From the NCBI GenBank assembly GCA_035490315.1, contig DATHET010000323.1, positions 1 to 22,936 on the forward strand: a DNA stretch of 22,936 bases. The letters run 5' to 3'. The notes under the pieces are model-generated. The model did no database searches and was not told where the DNA came from. It saw nothing but the letters and a program-made list of their open reading frames with translations. Below are positions 13,419-22,081 of the stretch, piece after piece (within the stretch, counting starts at the first letter, position 1; each line of letters starts with the position of its first letter). A program made the translations under genes and the position numbers. This stretch comes from JADJQU01 sp035490315. GTDB taxonomy: Bacteria; Planctomycetota; UBA1135; GCA-002686595.

Positions 13419-15394
13419 GCCCTGCCTCCATCCGTCCCAGCGGGCACCGAGAAATAAAACGTTGCACCCGTTCCCACCGCGGCGGTGGCCCAAACGCGCC
13501 CTCCGTGTCGCTCCATGATCCTGTGGACCGTGGCGAGACCAATTCCGGTTCCGGCGAACTCAGCCTCCGTGTGCAATCGCTGAAATGGAGTGAAGAGCTT
13601 GTCGCTGTATGCCATGTCGAATCCTGGTCCGTTGTCGCGGACGAAGTACACGTTCTTTTCGTCGCCGCCTGCCATGCCGAATTCGATCACTGCGTCGACG
13701 GTCTTCGAAGTGAATTTCCACGCATTGCCGATCAGATTCTCGAGCGCCGCGCGGATCAGTCGTTGATCGCCGTCCAGATCGAGTCCGTCTTCGAGCTCGA
13801 AGCGCACGGAGCGCGCGGGGTCGGAGCGTTGAATTTCTGTAATCGTGGTGCGCACGAGCTCGGAGAGATCGAAGGGCGCCCTTCGAAGCACCGAGCGACC
13901 GATGCGCGAAAGCTCCAGGAGATCGTCGATCAGCTCCGCCATACGCACAGCTGCTTTGCGCACTCGATTCAAGTTGTCTCGGCCGCGGTCGTCAAGCTTG
14001 TCGGCGTAGTCCTCGAGCAATATCCGGCTAAAGCCGTCGATGCTGCGCAACGGAGCACGCAGATCGTGCGACACGGAATAGCTGAAGGACTCCAACTCCC
14101 TATTCTTCAGCTCCAGCTTCTCGACGAGGATCGCTCGCGTCTCGGCGATCTCACGCGCGGCGCGCGCCTCGCTCGACTCGAGCTCCCTTTGCAGGAGCTG
14201 CTCGCGAATCCGTCGATTCTCGTCCTCGAACTGCCGGCGCCGAATCTGCGCGCGGACTCTTGCCTTGAGCACCTCAAGGTCGCTCGACTTCGAGAGGAAG
14301 TCATCCGCGCCGGCGCCCAGGCCCTCCAGCATCGCACCGCGCTCCTCCAATGCCGTTAGCATGATCAGCGGGATGTCTCGGATAGGACTTGAAGCCTTGA
14401 TTCGTCGGCACGTCTCCTGTCCGCCCATTCCCGGCATCAGCAGATCGAGCAGGATGCAATCCACGGCCTGGATCGCGAGCAGATCCAGCGCCTCTTCTCC
14501 GGTTCGGGCGAGCACGACGTCATAACCCTCGCCTCGCAAGGCGCCCGCGAGCTCGTGCAGGTAGGTCGGGCTGTCGTCTACCGCGAGGATGCGCTTCGGT
14601 CCAAGCAGGCTCGGGGTTTCCGCGCTCTCCACCGTCGTCGATGCGCTGCGCAAGGCCACGGCGAGTCGCGCCAGGATCACGTCGATGTCCTCGCCCTTGC
14701 GTACAAATCCGTCGGCGCCGGCGTCGAGTGCCCGCAGCTCGCTGCGCTGATCTTCGGAGGCGGTGAGCAGCAGACAAGGTGTCCGCCGAAGTGCGACGTC
14801 GAGCCGCAGTCGTCTGATCACTGTCGTCCCGTCGATTCCTGGAAGCACGCCGTCGACGATGATGGCATTCGGACGCAGATCGGCAGCGACCCGGAGACCT
14901 TCCTCGCCAGTGGCCGCACAGACAACGCGGTAGTCGTGCCGCTCGAGCTGCGCTCGCAACTCCTCGCGAAAGGTCAGGCTGTCATCGATGACCAGGATCA
15001 GTTTCTTGTCCGCGACAGACGCATTGCGACGGCGCACCAGCTCGTGCGCGCGGGCCACCAGGAAGGCCACGTCGTAGGGCTTGCCCACATATTCGTCAGC
15101 GCCCGTGCTCAGCCCGCGGATCCGATCCTTGACCTCGACCTCGGTCGACAACAGAACCACTGCTATCGTCGACGTGACGGGATTTGCCCTGAGTTCTTGC
15201 AGGAACGCGACCCCGTCGCCGTCCGGCAACAGCACATCGAGCACGATCAGGCTTGCCCGCTCGCTACTGAGAGCCTGCCTCGCTTCCGTCAGGCTTGCAC
15301 AGGGCACGACACGGAACCCCGCTCCTTCCATGGCCTGGGCCAGGTCCATGCGAACCGTCAGGCTGTCATCGACGATCAGGACGGTGTCGCTCAT
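13415..15394 (-). CDS. Hybrid histidine kinase with three N-terminal receiver domains
   Basis: This is a 659-residue soluble protein. The start at ATG 15394 overlaps the cheB stop as ATGA and begins MSDTVLIVDDSLTVR, a normal receiver N-terminus. The 95-residue upstream extension is the antisense-like tail of the cheB reading. REC1 has Asp53 (LIVLDVLLP), REC2 Asp181 (AIIVDGVLP) and REC3 Asp317 (CILLDLLMP). A coiled coil (about 385-435) then leads to HisKA with His443 in SHDLRAPLRS, followed by a HATPase (N557 region NLIGNAWKF, DNGPGF, GTGIGL). There is no sensory domain, so input must come as phosphate or protein contact on the receivers. In this operon the natural donor is CheA. The stop overlaps the following receiver gene as ATGA. 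In REC2 a Lys follows within VRKGED, a slightly altered active-site loop. Confidence 0.93.
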   Translation of the reverse strand: MSDTVLIVDDSLTVRMDLAQAMEGAGFRVVPCASLTEARQALSSERASLIVLDVLLPDGDGVAFLQELRANPVTSTIAVVLLSTEVEVKDRIRGLSTGADEYVGKPYDVAFLVARAHELVRRRNASVADKKLILVIDDSLTFREELRAQLERHDYRVVCAATGEEGLRVAADLRPNAIIVDGVLPGIDGTTVIRRLRLDVALRRTPCLLLTASEDQRSELRALDAGADGFVRKGEDIDVILARLAVALRSASTTVESAETPSLLGPKRILAVDDSPTYLHELAGALRGEGYDVVLARTGEEALDLLAIQAVDCILLDLLMPGMGGQETCRRIKASSPIRDIPLIMLTALEERGAMLEGLGAGADDFLSKSSDLEVLKARVRAQIRRRQFEDENRRIREQLLQRELESSEARAAREIAETRAILVEKLELKNRELESFSYSVSHDLRAPLRSIDGFSRILLEDYADKLDDRGRDNLNRVRKAAVRMAELIDDLLELSRIGRSVLRRAPFDLSELVRTTITEIQRSDPARSVRFELEDGLDLDGDQRLIRAALENLIGNAWKFTSKTVDAVIEFGMAGGDEKNVYFVRDNGPGFDMAYSDKLFTPFQRLHTEAEFAGTGIGLATVHRIMERHGGRVWATAAVGTGATFYFSVPAGTDGGRA

Positions 15395-16458
15395 CGTTCG
15401 ATTCGTCCGCAGGGTGTCTCCGCCAGTCTTGCAAGGAACATTCCGATCTCTGAGAGGGGCAACACTCGTTCCGCGGCACCCAAGGCGATCGCCTCGCGCG
15501 GCATTCCGAACACGGCACAGGTTGCTTCGTCCTGCGCCACCGTCAAAGCTCCGGCCTGGCGCATGTCGAGCAGGCCCGATGCACCATCCCTGCCCATCCC
15601 AGTGAGCAGCACCCCCACGGCAGAGGGACCGTACTCGCGTGCCACGGATTCGAATAAGACGTCGACCGAGGGGCGGCAAGAATGGCGCTCAGGATCCCGT
15701 GTGAGCCGAAGACGGCTGCCCGCGACGATCATGTGTCGATCCGGCGGCGCCATCACGACAGAGACCTTCGGGAGCGGGTCGCCATCGACCCCATAAGCGG
15801 CACGGTGCGCGGTCTGAGCGTCGAGCCATTCGACGAAGACGGAGCCGAAAGGCTCGCTGATGTGCAGGACCAGGAGGATCGGGATTGGATACGGCGACGG
15901 CAGCATCTTCAGCAAGTCGACAATTGCCCGAGGCCCGCCCGTGGAGACTCCGATCGCAACGACGCGAGCAGGCTTCGTTGCCGGTGCTTGGATCGATTCT
16001 CTGCGTCGAGTCTGCGCGTGACCGAGAGCTTCCAAGCGGGCGCGAGGGTGCGTGATGACCTTGATGCGCGAGACGAGCTTTACCCTCGCCAGGAAGCCGC
16101 GTTCCCAGTCCCCATCGCCTTCGTTGCCCTGCGGTTTGTCCAGCACGTCGACGGCGCCCGCCGCGAGGGCGTCGTAGGTGCGAAACAGCTCGCCGCGGTT
16201 GGTGGAGGCCGAAACGATGAGGATCGGCGTCGGGCAATACGCCATGACGTATTCCGTCACGGCGAGCCCGGTCATCACCGGCAACATCATGTCGAGTGTG
16301 ATCACGTCGGGACGCAATGCCTGAGCAAGCTCGATCGCTCGACGTCCATCCTCTGCCTCGCCCACGATTTCTATTTCCGGGTCAGAGGCAAGGATCTCGC
16401 ACAGGCGGCGGCGGACCGTCAGGGAATCTTCGACGACGAGGACGCGGTAGCTGGCCAT
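15391..16458 (-). CDS. cheB: CheB protein-glutamate methylesterase
   Basis: This is a 355-residue two-domain CheB. The receiver (1-125) has Asp56 in VITLDMMLP and Lys108 in VLDKP. The methylesterase domain (about 163-350) has the catalytic triad Ser172 (GVSTGGP), His199 (VLHIS) and Asp291 (LLTGMGRDGA). It removes methyl groups from the receptor after phosphorylation by CheA and so provides adaptation; WspF is the equivalent in the Wsp system. It lies three bases after the cheA stop and overlaps the next gene as ATGA. The length is standard and all key residues are present. Confidence 0.97.
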   Translation of the reverse strand: MASYRVLVVEDSLTVRRRLCEILASDPEIEIVGEAEDGRRAIELAQALRPDVITLDMMLPVMTGLAVTEYVMAYCPTPILIVSASTNRGELFRTYDALAAGAVDVLDKPQGNEGDGDWERGFLARVKLVSRIKVITHPRARLEALGHAQTRRRESIQAPATKPARVVAIGVSTGGPRAIVDLLKMLPSPYPIPILLVLHISEPFGSVFVEWLDAQTAHRAAYGVDGDPLPKVSVVMAPPDRHMIVAGSRLRLTRDPERHSCRPSVDVLFESVAREYGPSAVGVLLTGMGRDGASGLLDMRQAGALTVAQDEATCAVFGMPREAIALGAAERVLPLSEIGMFLARLAETPCGRIER

Positions 16459-16461
16459 GAT

Positions 16462-18516
16462 TCAGCTCACCAGCTTGCGGATCGTGTCGAGCAACTCGGT
16501 CTGGTTGAACTCGCTCTTCACCACGTAGTCGAATGCCCCGACCTCGACGCCGCGACGCCGATCCTCAGGTGAATTCCTGGAGGTGACGAGGATCGCGGGC
16601 GTGTCACGCAGCCATGGATCGGCGCGCGTCTGCTCGACGAAGGTAAATCCGTCGATGCCGGGCATCTCGACGTCCACCAGGAAGAGGCCGTAGCGGCGGC
16701 GGCGAGCTGCCTCGAGTCCTTCTTCGCCGGACGTTGCCACGTCCACCTCGTACCCCGCTGACTCGAGGATGGTGCGCTCGAGCATGCGCGTCGTCAGCGA
16801 ATCATCGATCACCAGGATCGGCGCACGGCTCGGAGTATCGCCCCCGGCCGACGGCAGGGCCTGACTCGGACACGCGAACAACTTCTGTGGATCCAAGATC
16901 ATCTGCGGGTTGCCGTTCGCATCCAAGGATGTCCCTGCGACCACTTCATCCACGGGCGTGAACGGCGGCAACGGGCGCACTACGACGTTGGCGATCCCAC
17001 GCAATCGATCGACGCCCACGGCCAGGGTCGATGTCCCGGAATTGACGACGACGACGGACCATGCTCGAGGTCCAAAATGAGTGCTCACACTGCTTCGCAG
17101 CGCGCGCGCCAGCGGGATGAAGGGGATCACCGATTCCTCGTGCACAATCGATTCGCCATCCAACGACCTGGAGACGTCGGCAGCCCTGACTCGCAGCGTG
17201 CGGTGGACGGAATCGCACGGAATCGCGGCCACGATCCCGGAAAATTCGACCACGAGCACGTCCATCGAGGAGATCGAGACCGGAACGACGATCTCAAACG
17301 TCGTCCCGCGCCCCGCCTCGGTCCGCGCCGACACGCTGCCGTCCAGACGGGAAATGGACTCACGGACGACGTCCAGGCCCACGCCTCGACCCGACACCTC
17401 GGTCACGGTGCCCGCAGTTGTCAAGCCACCCCGCAGGAGCAAAGCGATCAGCTCCACCGCGTCCTGACGGGAAGCCTGGGCAGCAAGTCCCTTGCGCTCG
17501 GCGAGCCTCTGCACGGCTTCGAGGTCGACACCTCGGCCATCATCCGAGCAGATGAATGCGACGCGGTTCGCGCGGCGCACGACCTCTAGCGCGACTCGAC
17601 CTTGCGCCGGTTTCCCCGCCTTGACTCGCCCGAGTTCGGGCCCGATCCCGTGGACGACGGCATTGCGCACGATCTGGACCAGCGCATCCTGCACGAGGCC
17701 AAGGACCTGGGCATCCAGTCGTATCTCGCCACCGCTGGCATGGAATTCGACTCGGCAGCCGACTGCCTGAGCCGCATCGCGGGCGATCCGCTCGAGGGCA
17801 GGGAACAGGGCCGCAGCCGAGGCAAGGCGCAGGCGTTCCGCGGCTTCGCGAACCTGGGCAACTTCCCGGCCCAATTGGTCCAGGCCGCCCGAGAGGTTGC
17901 GCTCCAGACTGGAGATCTCATTGCGCAGCTCCGCAGCGAGGGACTTTGCCTTGGAAGGCACGAGGCCATTGCCGGAAACACTGACAGCGTTCGAGCGTGC
18001 CGGTGTCAATTGTCCGACAAGCAATTCGGAGAGGTGGCGCGCATGCTCGACCGCACCCATGGCGCGTCGCAAGCCACTCAGTTGCACACTCGCCTGAGCC
18101 ATCCCGTCGAGCAGAGCGTCCATCTCGGCGACTTCGGCGCGAACCGTCGTAGGGACTCTTTCGTTGACCGCCGCTGCCGCCTTCGTCGGCTCGCCAGCAG
18201 TTTCTGGAACCAGCAGCGAAACCTGGGCTGAGATCTCGTCGAGCTGGATCAGGATCGAGTCGACGCACTGGCGGGAAGGGGTCACTGTCTGGTCACGCAG
18301 AGGTGAGAGGGTGTCCTCGATCAAGTGCGCGAGCTCGGCGATCTTGGGCTGCTTCACGACGCGCGCAGCCCCCTTCAGGGTGTGGGCGAATCGCAAGAGC
18401 CGCGGTACTTGATCAGGAGCCGTCGGTTCCTTCTCGAGGTCGATGACTCCCTTGCCGAGGCTTTCGAGGAGCTCGCGCGCCTCGACGCGAAAGTACTTGT
18501 AGGGATCCTGTGTCAT
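16462..18516 (-). CDS. cheA: CheA-type hybrid histidine kinase with C-terminal receiver (WspE-like)
   Basis: This is a 684-residue protein. The Hpt domain (1-105) has phosphorylatable His45 in AHTLKGAA. A linker and dimerisation helices follow (about 125-245). The HATPase runs about 250-412, with N-box IVRNAVVHGIG (around Asn285), DDGRGVD (325-331) and SGRGVGLDVV. A CheW-like coupling domain (about 417-550) precedes the C-terminal receiver (566-684, Asp615 in LFLVDVEMPG). No P2 CheY-binding domain is apparent. The Hpt-kinase-CheW-REC plan is that of WspE/FrzE-type kinases and differs from flagellar CheA. The N-box has Val where CheA usually has Asp (NAVDHG); activity still looks possible. ATG 18516 overlaps the receptor stop as ATGA. 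Confidence 0.96.
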   Translation of the reverse strand: MTQDPYKYFRVEARELLESLGKGVIDLEKEPTAPDQVPRLLRFAHTLKGAARVVKQPKIAELAHLIEDTLSPLRDQTVTPSRQCVDSILIQLDEISAQVSLLVPETAGEPTKAAAAVNERVPTTVRAEVAEMDALLDGMAQASVQLSGLRRAMGAVEHARHLSELLVGQLTPARSNAVSVSGNGLVPSKAKSLAAELRNEISSLERNLSGGLDQLGREVAQVREAAERLRLASAAALFPALERIARDAAQAVGCRVEFHASGGEIRLDAQVLGLVQDALVQIVRNAVVHGIGPELGRVKAGKPAQGRVALEVVRRANRVAFICSDDGRGVDLEAVQRLAERKGLAAQASRQDAVELIALLLRGGLTTAGTVTEVSGRGVGLDVVRESISRLDGSVSARTEAGRGTTFEIVVPVSISSMDVLVVEFSGIVAAIPCDSVHRTLRVRAADVSRSLDGESIVHEESVIPFIPLARALRSSVSTHFGPRAWSVVVVNSGTSTLAVGVDRLRGIANVVVRPLPPFTPVDEVVAGTSLDANGNPQMILDPQKLFACPSQALPSAGGDTPSRAPILVIDDSLTTRMLERTILESAGYEVDVATSGEEGLEAARRRRYGLFLVDVEMPGIDGFTFVEQTRADPWLRDTPAILVTSRNSPEDRRRGVEVGAFDYVVKSEFNQTELLDTIRKLVS

Positions 18517-20003
18517 GCGTGCACGGCCGCGGGCCCGGTCGCCTGCGGTCGGATCAGTCTCAAGAGCTCGCGAGACAAGCTGGTGAGCTGCGACGCGGTC
18601 TGCAGCGTCTCGCCCGAGCTGGCTTCCGTCTCTCGCGTGGTCTGGGCGACATTGGAAATGGCGACATTCACCTGTTCGACTGCGCTAGCCTGCTGCTTGG
18701 TCGACAGCTCGATCTCGCGGGCCGCTTCGGTCGTCGTAGCGACCAAGGCTGCGATCTGCTTGAACGCCGCGGCGACATCGGTGAACTGGCGGGATCCCGC
18801 TTCGACGGCCTTCGACCCGCCTTCCGTCGCCATGACCGTCGTGTTGACCGAGCCGCGAACGTCGTCGATCAGATTGCGAATCTCCTTGGTCGACGCGCCG
18901 ACGCGATCCGCGAGTTTGCGTATCTCATCGGCGACCATGGCGAATCGTTTGCCTGCGTCCCCTGCGCCAGCGGCCTCGATCGTTGCATTGATTGCCAGGA
19001 TGTTCGTCTGCTCGGCCAGCTCTGAGACGATGTCCAGCACGGCGCCGATGTGCTGCGACTTGGTCCCGAGCTCGAGCATGTGGCTGACCACCAGGTCGAC
19101 TTGTTTTCGGGTAGTGGCGATAGATTCGTGCGCCTTCTCGACCGTGCCTTCGCCAGCTTTCGATGCGCGCGCCGTGCTGTCGGCAATGTGGGCAACGCGT
19201 TGAGCGCTCTCGGCGATCTGCTTCGATGTTGCCAACAACTCGTTGATGGTGGTGGAGATCTCACTCATCGCCGTGGCCTGCTCTTTGGCCCCGGTCGCCT
19301 GTTGGTTCGCCGCGGCCTGGAGCTCCGCCGATGAACTCTGCACGCGTCCTACCGATTCTCCGATCTGACGCCCGAGCGTCTTCGCCAGAATTGCGGCGAT
19401 GATCACTGCGAGCAAGAGCGCGGCGGAAGTAACGCCGACGGTCAAAGTTGTAGCCTTGGACGCGAACTCCGAGGAGGATCGCACGCCATCTTCGAGAAGC
19501 TTCGACTGGAGCGTGACGAATGCCAGGACATTCTTGTCCAGCTCCGCGCGCAAGGGCTGGACCCTGTCCTCGTACATGCGATTCCAGGTGTCCGACGCCT
19601 CCTCGGATTGCCGGCCGGCAATGACCTCATCCATCGCCTTGTTGTGCTGACTCTCAACAGCTTCGACTTTGGCGACGAGCTTGCGCACTTCTTCCGTGTC
19701 CGCGTGCCGATTGAGCTGAGCCAGCAGATCGACGATCTCGGAGCGAGCGTCGCGCAACTGAGTCAGGAACGTCTCGTGCTTGGCGAGCAGGTAGCCGCGA
19801 GCAGCCGCCCCTTTCGTCGCGCTCGCTGCCCTGAGTCGCTCCGCATCGACCAGGTTCTGCGCATTTACTTCGATGACTCGATCCTTGGTAGCGACGACCT
19901 CGCGAAGCGAGATGATCGCGATGCTCGCGACGGCCACGGTGAGCAGGACGCTCATCGCGAAGCCGCCGCTGATCTTCTGTCCAAAAGTCCAATTTCGAGT
20001 CAT
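18513..20003 (-). CDS. Methyl-accepting chemotaxis-type receptor
   Basis: This is a 496-residue receptor. TM1 is at about 13-33 and TM2 at about 186-206, bracketing a helical periplasmic domain of about 150 residues, like the four-helix-bundle or CHASE3 class. The cytoplasmic part is a long coiled coil with the signalling hairpin around 322-365 (AEQTNILAINATIEAAGAG, FAMVADEIRKLA). I see no clear HAMP domain between TM2 and the helical bundle. There is also no C-terminal CheR-tethering pentapeptide; the chain ends PAAVHA. It is the only receptor in the cluster and so probably the dedicated input, corresponding to WspA. GGAG lies nine bases before ATG 20003 (20013-20016). It starts 27 bases after the CheW stop. 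The ligand is not deducible. Confidence 0.95.
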   Translation of the reverse strand: MTRNWTFGQKISGGFAMSVLLTVAVASIAIISLREVVATKDRVIEVNAQNLVDAERLRAASATKGAAARGYLLAKHETFLTQLRDARSEIVDLLAQLNRHADTEEVRKLVAKVEAVESQHNKAMDEVIAGRQSEEASDTWNRMYEDRVQPLRAELDKNVLAFVTLQSKLLEDGVRSSSEFASKATTLTVGVTSAALLLAVIIAAILAKTLGRQIGESVGRVQSSSAELQAAANQQATGAKEQATAMSEISTTINELLATSKQIAESAQRVAHIADSTARASKAGEGTVEKAHESIATTRKQVDLVVSHMLELGTKSQHIGAVLDIVSELAEQTNILAINATIEAAGAGDAGKRFAMVADEIRKLADRVGASTKEIRNLIDDVRGSVNTTVMATEGGSKAVEAGSRQFTDVAAAFKQIAALVATTTEAAREIELSTKQQASAVEQVNVAISNVAQTTRETEASSGETLQTASQLTSLSRELLRLIRPQATGPAAVHA

Positions 20004-20030
20004 GGTTGTTTGCTCCAGGTGGGCCGCGCT

Positions 20031-20552
20031 TCAGCGGGCACTGCGTTGAATCTCTTGCAACAGATGTTCGGTGTTCAGGATGGGGATCGTGGAATCGCCG
20101 CGGCGAATCGCGTCATGCCCGAGGGCTCGCCTCGACGGGTCGCCAGAAGCGGGGACGATCTCGCCGCTCGGCACGCGCAGGTGGCCTCTAGTCAGCTCGA
20201 AGGCCACGCCGACCGGGCGATCCTTGCCGAGCAGGGCGACCCATCTGGGCATGCTTTCCAGGGCCGGGTATCCCAGGAGCGCGCGCAGGCTGTAGACCGG
20301 CACGATGCTGCCGCGAACTCCCGCCACTCCGAGGAAGGATTTCACGGGACTGGGAAGCAGAACGATGCGTTGGTCCGCGATCACCCCCGACAGCTGGTCG
20401 AGGCGCAGGGCGTAAATGTCATTGCCAACCTGAATTTCCAGGAAGTCCTGCGCGGCCTCGAGCAACTGGCGAGGAGGCCTGGCGAAGGACTGATCGAACT
20501 CGCGCCGCAATTGCTCGGCTCTGCGCAGTGTTTCAGAGACAGGTTGGCTCAT
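20031..20552 (-). CDS. cheW: CheW-like adaptor (second copy, WspD-like)
   Basis: This is a 173-residue protein starting at ATG 20552, whose ATGA overlaps the cheR stop. An in-frame ATG at 20588 would add 12 unrelated residues. The N-terminal 45 residues are helical and charged (ETLRRAEQLRREFDQSF). The CheW beta-barrel follows: FLEIQVGNDIYALRLDQLSG, PSPVKSFLGVAGVRGSIVPV and RWVALLGKDRPVGVAFELT. It couples the receptor to CheA. The position between cheR and the receptor gene, and the N-terminal extension, fit WspD. The tail RGDSTIPILNTEHLLQEI completes the fold, as is usual in CheW. Confidence 0.94.
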   Translation of the reverse strand: MSQPVSETLRRAEQLRREFDQSFARPPRQLLEAAQDFLEIQVGNDIYALRLDQLSGVIADQRIVLLPSPVKSFLGVAGVRGSIVPVYSLRALLGYPALESMPRWVALLGKDRPVGVAFELTRGHLRVPSGEIVPASGDPSRRALGHDAIRRGDSTIPILNTEHLLQEIQRSAR

Positions 20553-22081
20553 GCCGATGCCCCACAGGCTTGCAGCTCCGCACGACAAAGTGCGACGAGC
20601 GCGTCGCGGCTGAATCCTCCACCGAAGAGCAGCAGCCGCGAAGAATCTTCGCGAAGCAGCAGCGGCATCGCTTGTGAAAGCTCCCGCCGGGCCAACTCGG
20701 GGTTGTTCTCATGGCGCGCGAGCAGGCCCAGATGCAGTTTGGGCATGGCGAAGCCTGGGTCGAGATATGCGGCGATCTGATCGTGATCCCAAGCGCCGCG
20801 TCGATCGCCAAGACCCTCCCTGCACAACGCGGCGAGGTAGTGCGCGCCGGCATTGAGCTCGTCCACGGCGAGCAGCTCCCGGCATACTTCTTCCGCGACG
20901 GCCAGGCGACCGGCGTGCGTGAGCAGGACTGCTCGCAGGAGCAAGACCTCGGGTTCGGCGCTTGTCGCACGGGGCAGCGAGTCAATCAAGGCAAGCGCTT
21001 CTCCGAATCGTTCGCGCTGGAGCAGTTCCACCGCGCGACCCAGGTCTGGTGGGCCAGGTCTCGTGGCAATCGGGCGTGAAGCAATGCCCCCGAAAACCGG
21101 GGCGGGCTCGTCCACCAGCACTTCGATCCGCTGCGTCGCCTTTCGGATCGTCTCAACCCAGGACTCAGCCGGATCGACGATGGTCGAAAGCGGCGGCGCA
21201 ATCGAGGGGAGAGCATCCAGCGATCTGGCGTCAGCACTCGGCTGGCTGCCGTCCTTGCGCCGGTAGTAGAAGGCCTCGTGCGAGTGGCACAGGTGGAAGT
21301 CGTGCGATAGCGCGCGCAACGTCTCGGCATGGCCAAGGAAGAGGTAGCCACCGGGGGCCAGGGCCTTCGAGATCCGCGCGATCAAGGCGAGGGCTTGATT
21401 CGGCGAGAAATACATGACGACGTTGCGACAGAAGATGACGTCGAAATACCCCGGTTGCCATTGGCGCGGATCGTCGACGGCGAGATTGCATTGCTCGAAT
21501 GCGACCATGGAACGCACGCTCGGGTCGAGAACGAAGTCGCGACCAACAGGCTTGAACAGCCGATTCTGCACCTCGATCGGCGTCTCTCGCAGCGACCACG
21601 GCGAGTAGACTCCCGCTAGCGCGCGCTTGATCATCACAGGGTTCAGGTCCACGGCACGCAGCTCGACCTTCCAGTCGCGATGCTTCTCCAGGAACGTTGA
21701 GGCGACGATCGCCAGTGAGTAGGCTTCCTCGCCCGACGCGCATCCGGCGGAAAGCACTCTCAGCGTGCGCAGTCCAGAGCGTGCCTTCGCTCTCTCGACT
21801 AGAGCCAACTCCTCGAAAGCACGAAACTGGTCGAGATGACGGAAGAAATAGGTCTCGGCGACGGTGAGTTCGCAGGCGAGTGCTGAGCCCTCGCGTCGCG
21901 CCGCCGCTTCGCTCTCGAGCAGCTCGATGTAAGCCTGCGGCGACAGCGCGAGCGCCGCAAGTCGGCGCGACAAGACCTCGTCGAGAAATGTGAGCTTGGA
22001 TTCATCGAAGTTCAGGCCGAGCCTGAGCGCGATGAGCTGGCGGAAGCGTTCGAGAATCGCGGACAGGTTCGGGACGCTCAT
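20549..22081 (-). CDS. cheR: CheR protein-glutamate methyltransferase with C-terminal TPR domain (WspC-like)
   Basis: This is a 510-residue protein. The CheR N-terminal helical domain (1-75) contains ELTVAETYFFR (71-81). The AdoMet-binding domain (about 80-275) has SAGCASGEEAYSLA (111-124), AVDLNP (143-148) and VIFCRNVVMYF (215-225). After a Pro/Ala-rich linker, residues about 340-490 form TPR-like helical repeats (FGEALALIDSLP, GRLAVAEEVCRELLAVDEL, NNPELARRELSQAM). Methylation of receptor glutamates is the known CheR reaction. The TPR tail is the hallmark of WspC/FrzF-type enzymes, where it controls receptor selection; the receptor here lacks a tethering pentapeptide, which is consistent. 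It is coupled to both neighbours by ATGA overlaps. Confidence 0.96.
   Translation of the reverse strand: MSVPNLSAILERFRQLIALRLGLNFDESKLTFLDEVLSRRLAALALSPQAYIELLESEAAARREGSALACELTVAETYFFRHLDQFRAFEELALVERAKARSGLRTLRVLSAGCASGEEAYSLAIVASTFLEKHRDWKVELRAVDLNPVMIKRALAGVYSPWSLRETPIEVQNRLFKPVGRDFVLDPSVRSMVAFEQCNLAVDDPRQWQPGYFDVIFCRNVVMYFSPNQALALIARISKALAPGGYLFLGHAETLRALSHDFHLCHSHEAFYYRRKDGSQPSADARSLDALPSIAPPLSTIVDPAESWVETIRKATQRIEVLVDEPAPVFGGIASRPIATRPGPPDLGRAVELLQRERFGEALALIDSLPRATSAEPEVLLLRAVLLTHAGRLAVAEEVCRELLAVDELNAGAHYLAALCREGLGDRRGAWDHDQIAAYLDPGFAMPKLHLGLLARHENNPELARRELSQAMPLLLREDSSRLLLFGGGFSRDALVALCRAELQACGASA

Noticed and set aside
15395..15679. N-terminal extension of the triple-receiver kinase
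   Set aside because: The extra 95 residues overlap cheB, are Arg/Gly-rich and unlike a receiver. The ATGA start at 15394 is better.
14555..16572. Two long plus-strand frames (413 and 296 residues)
   Set aside because: They are antisense to the triple-receiver kinase and CheB, whose catalytic residues are all in place.
18325..20780. Plus-strand frames of 292 and 390 residues
   Set aside because: They are antisense to cheA, the receptor, cheW and cheR, with no recognisable domains.
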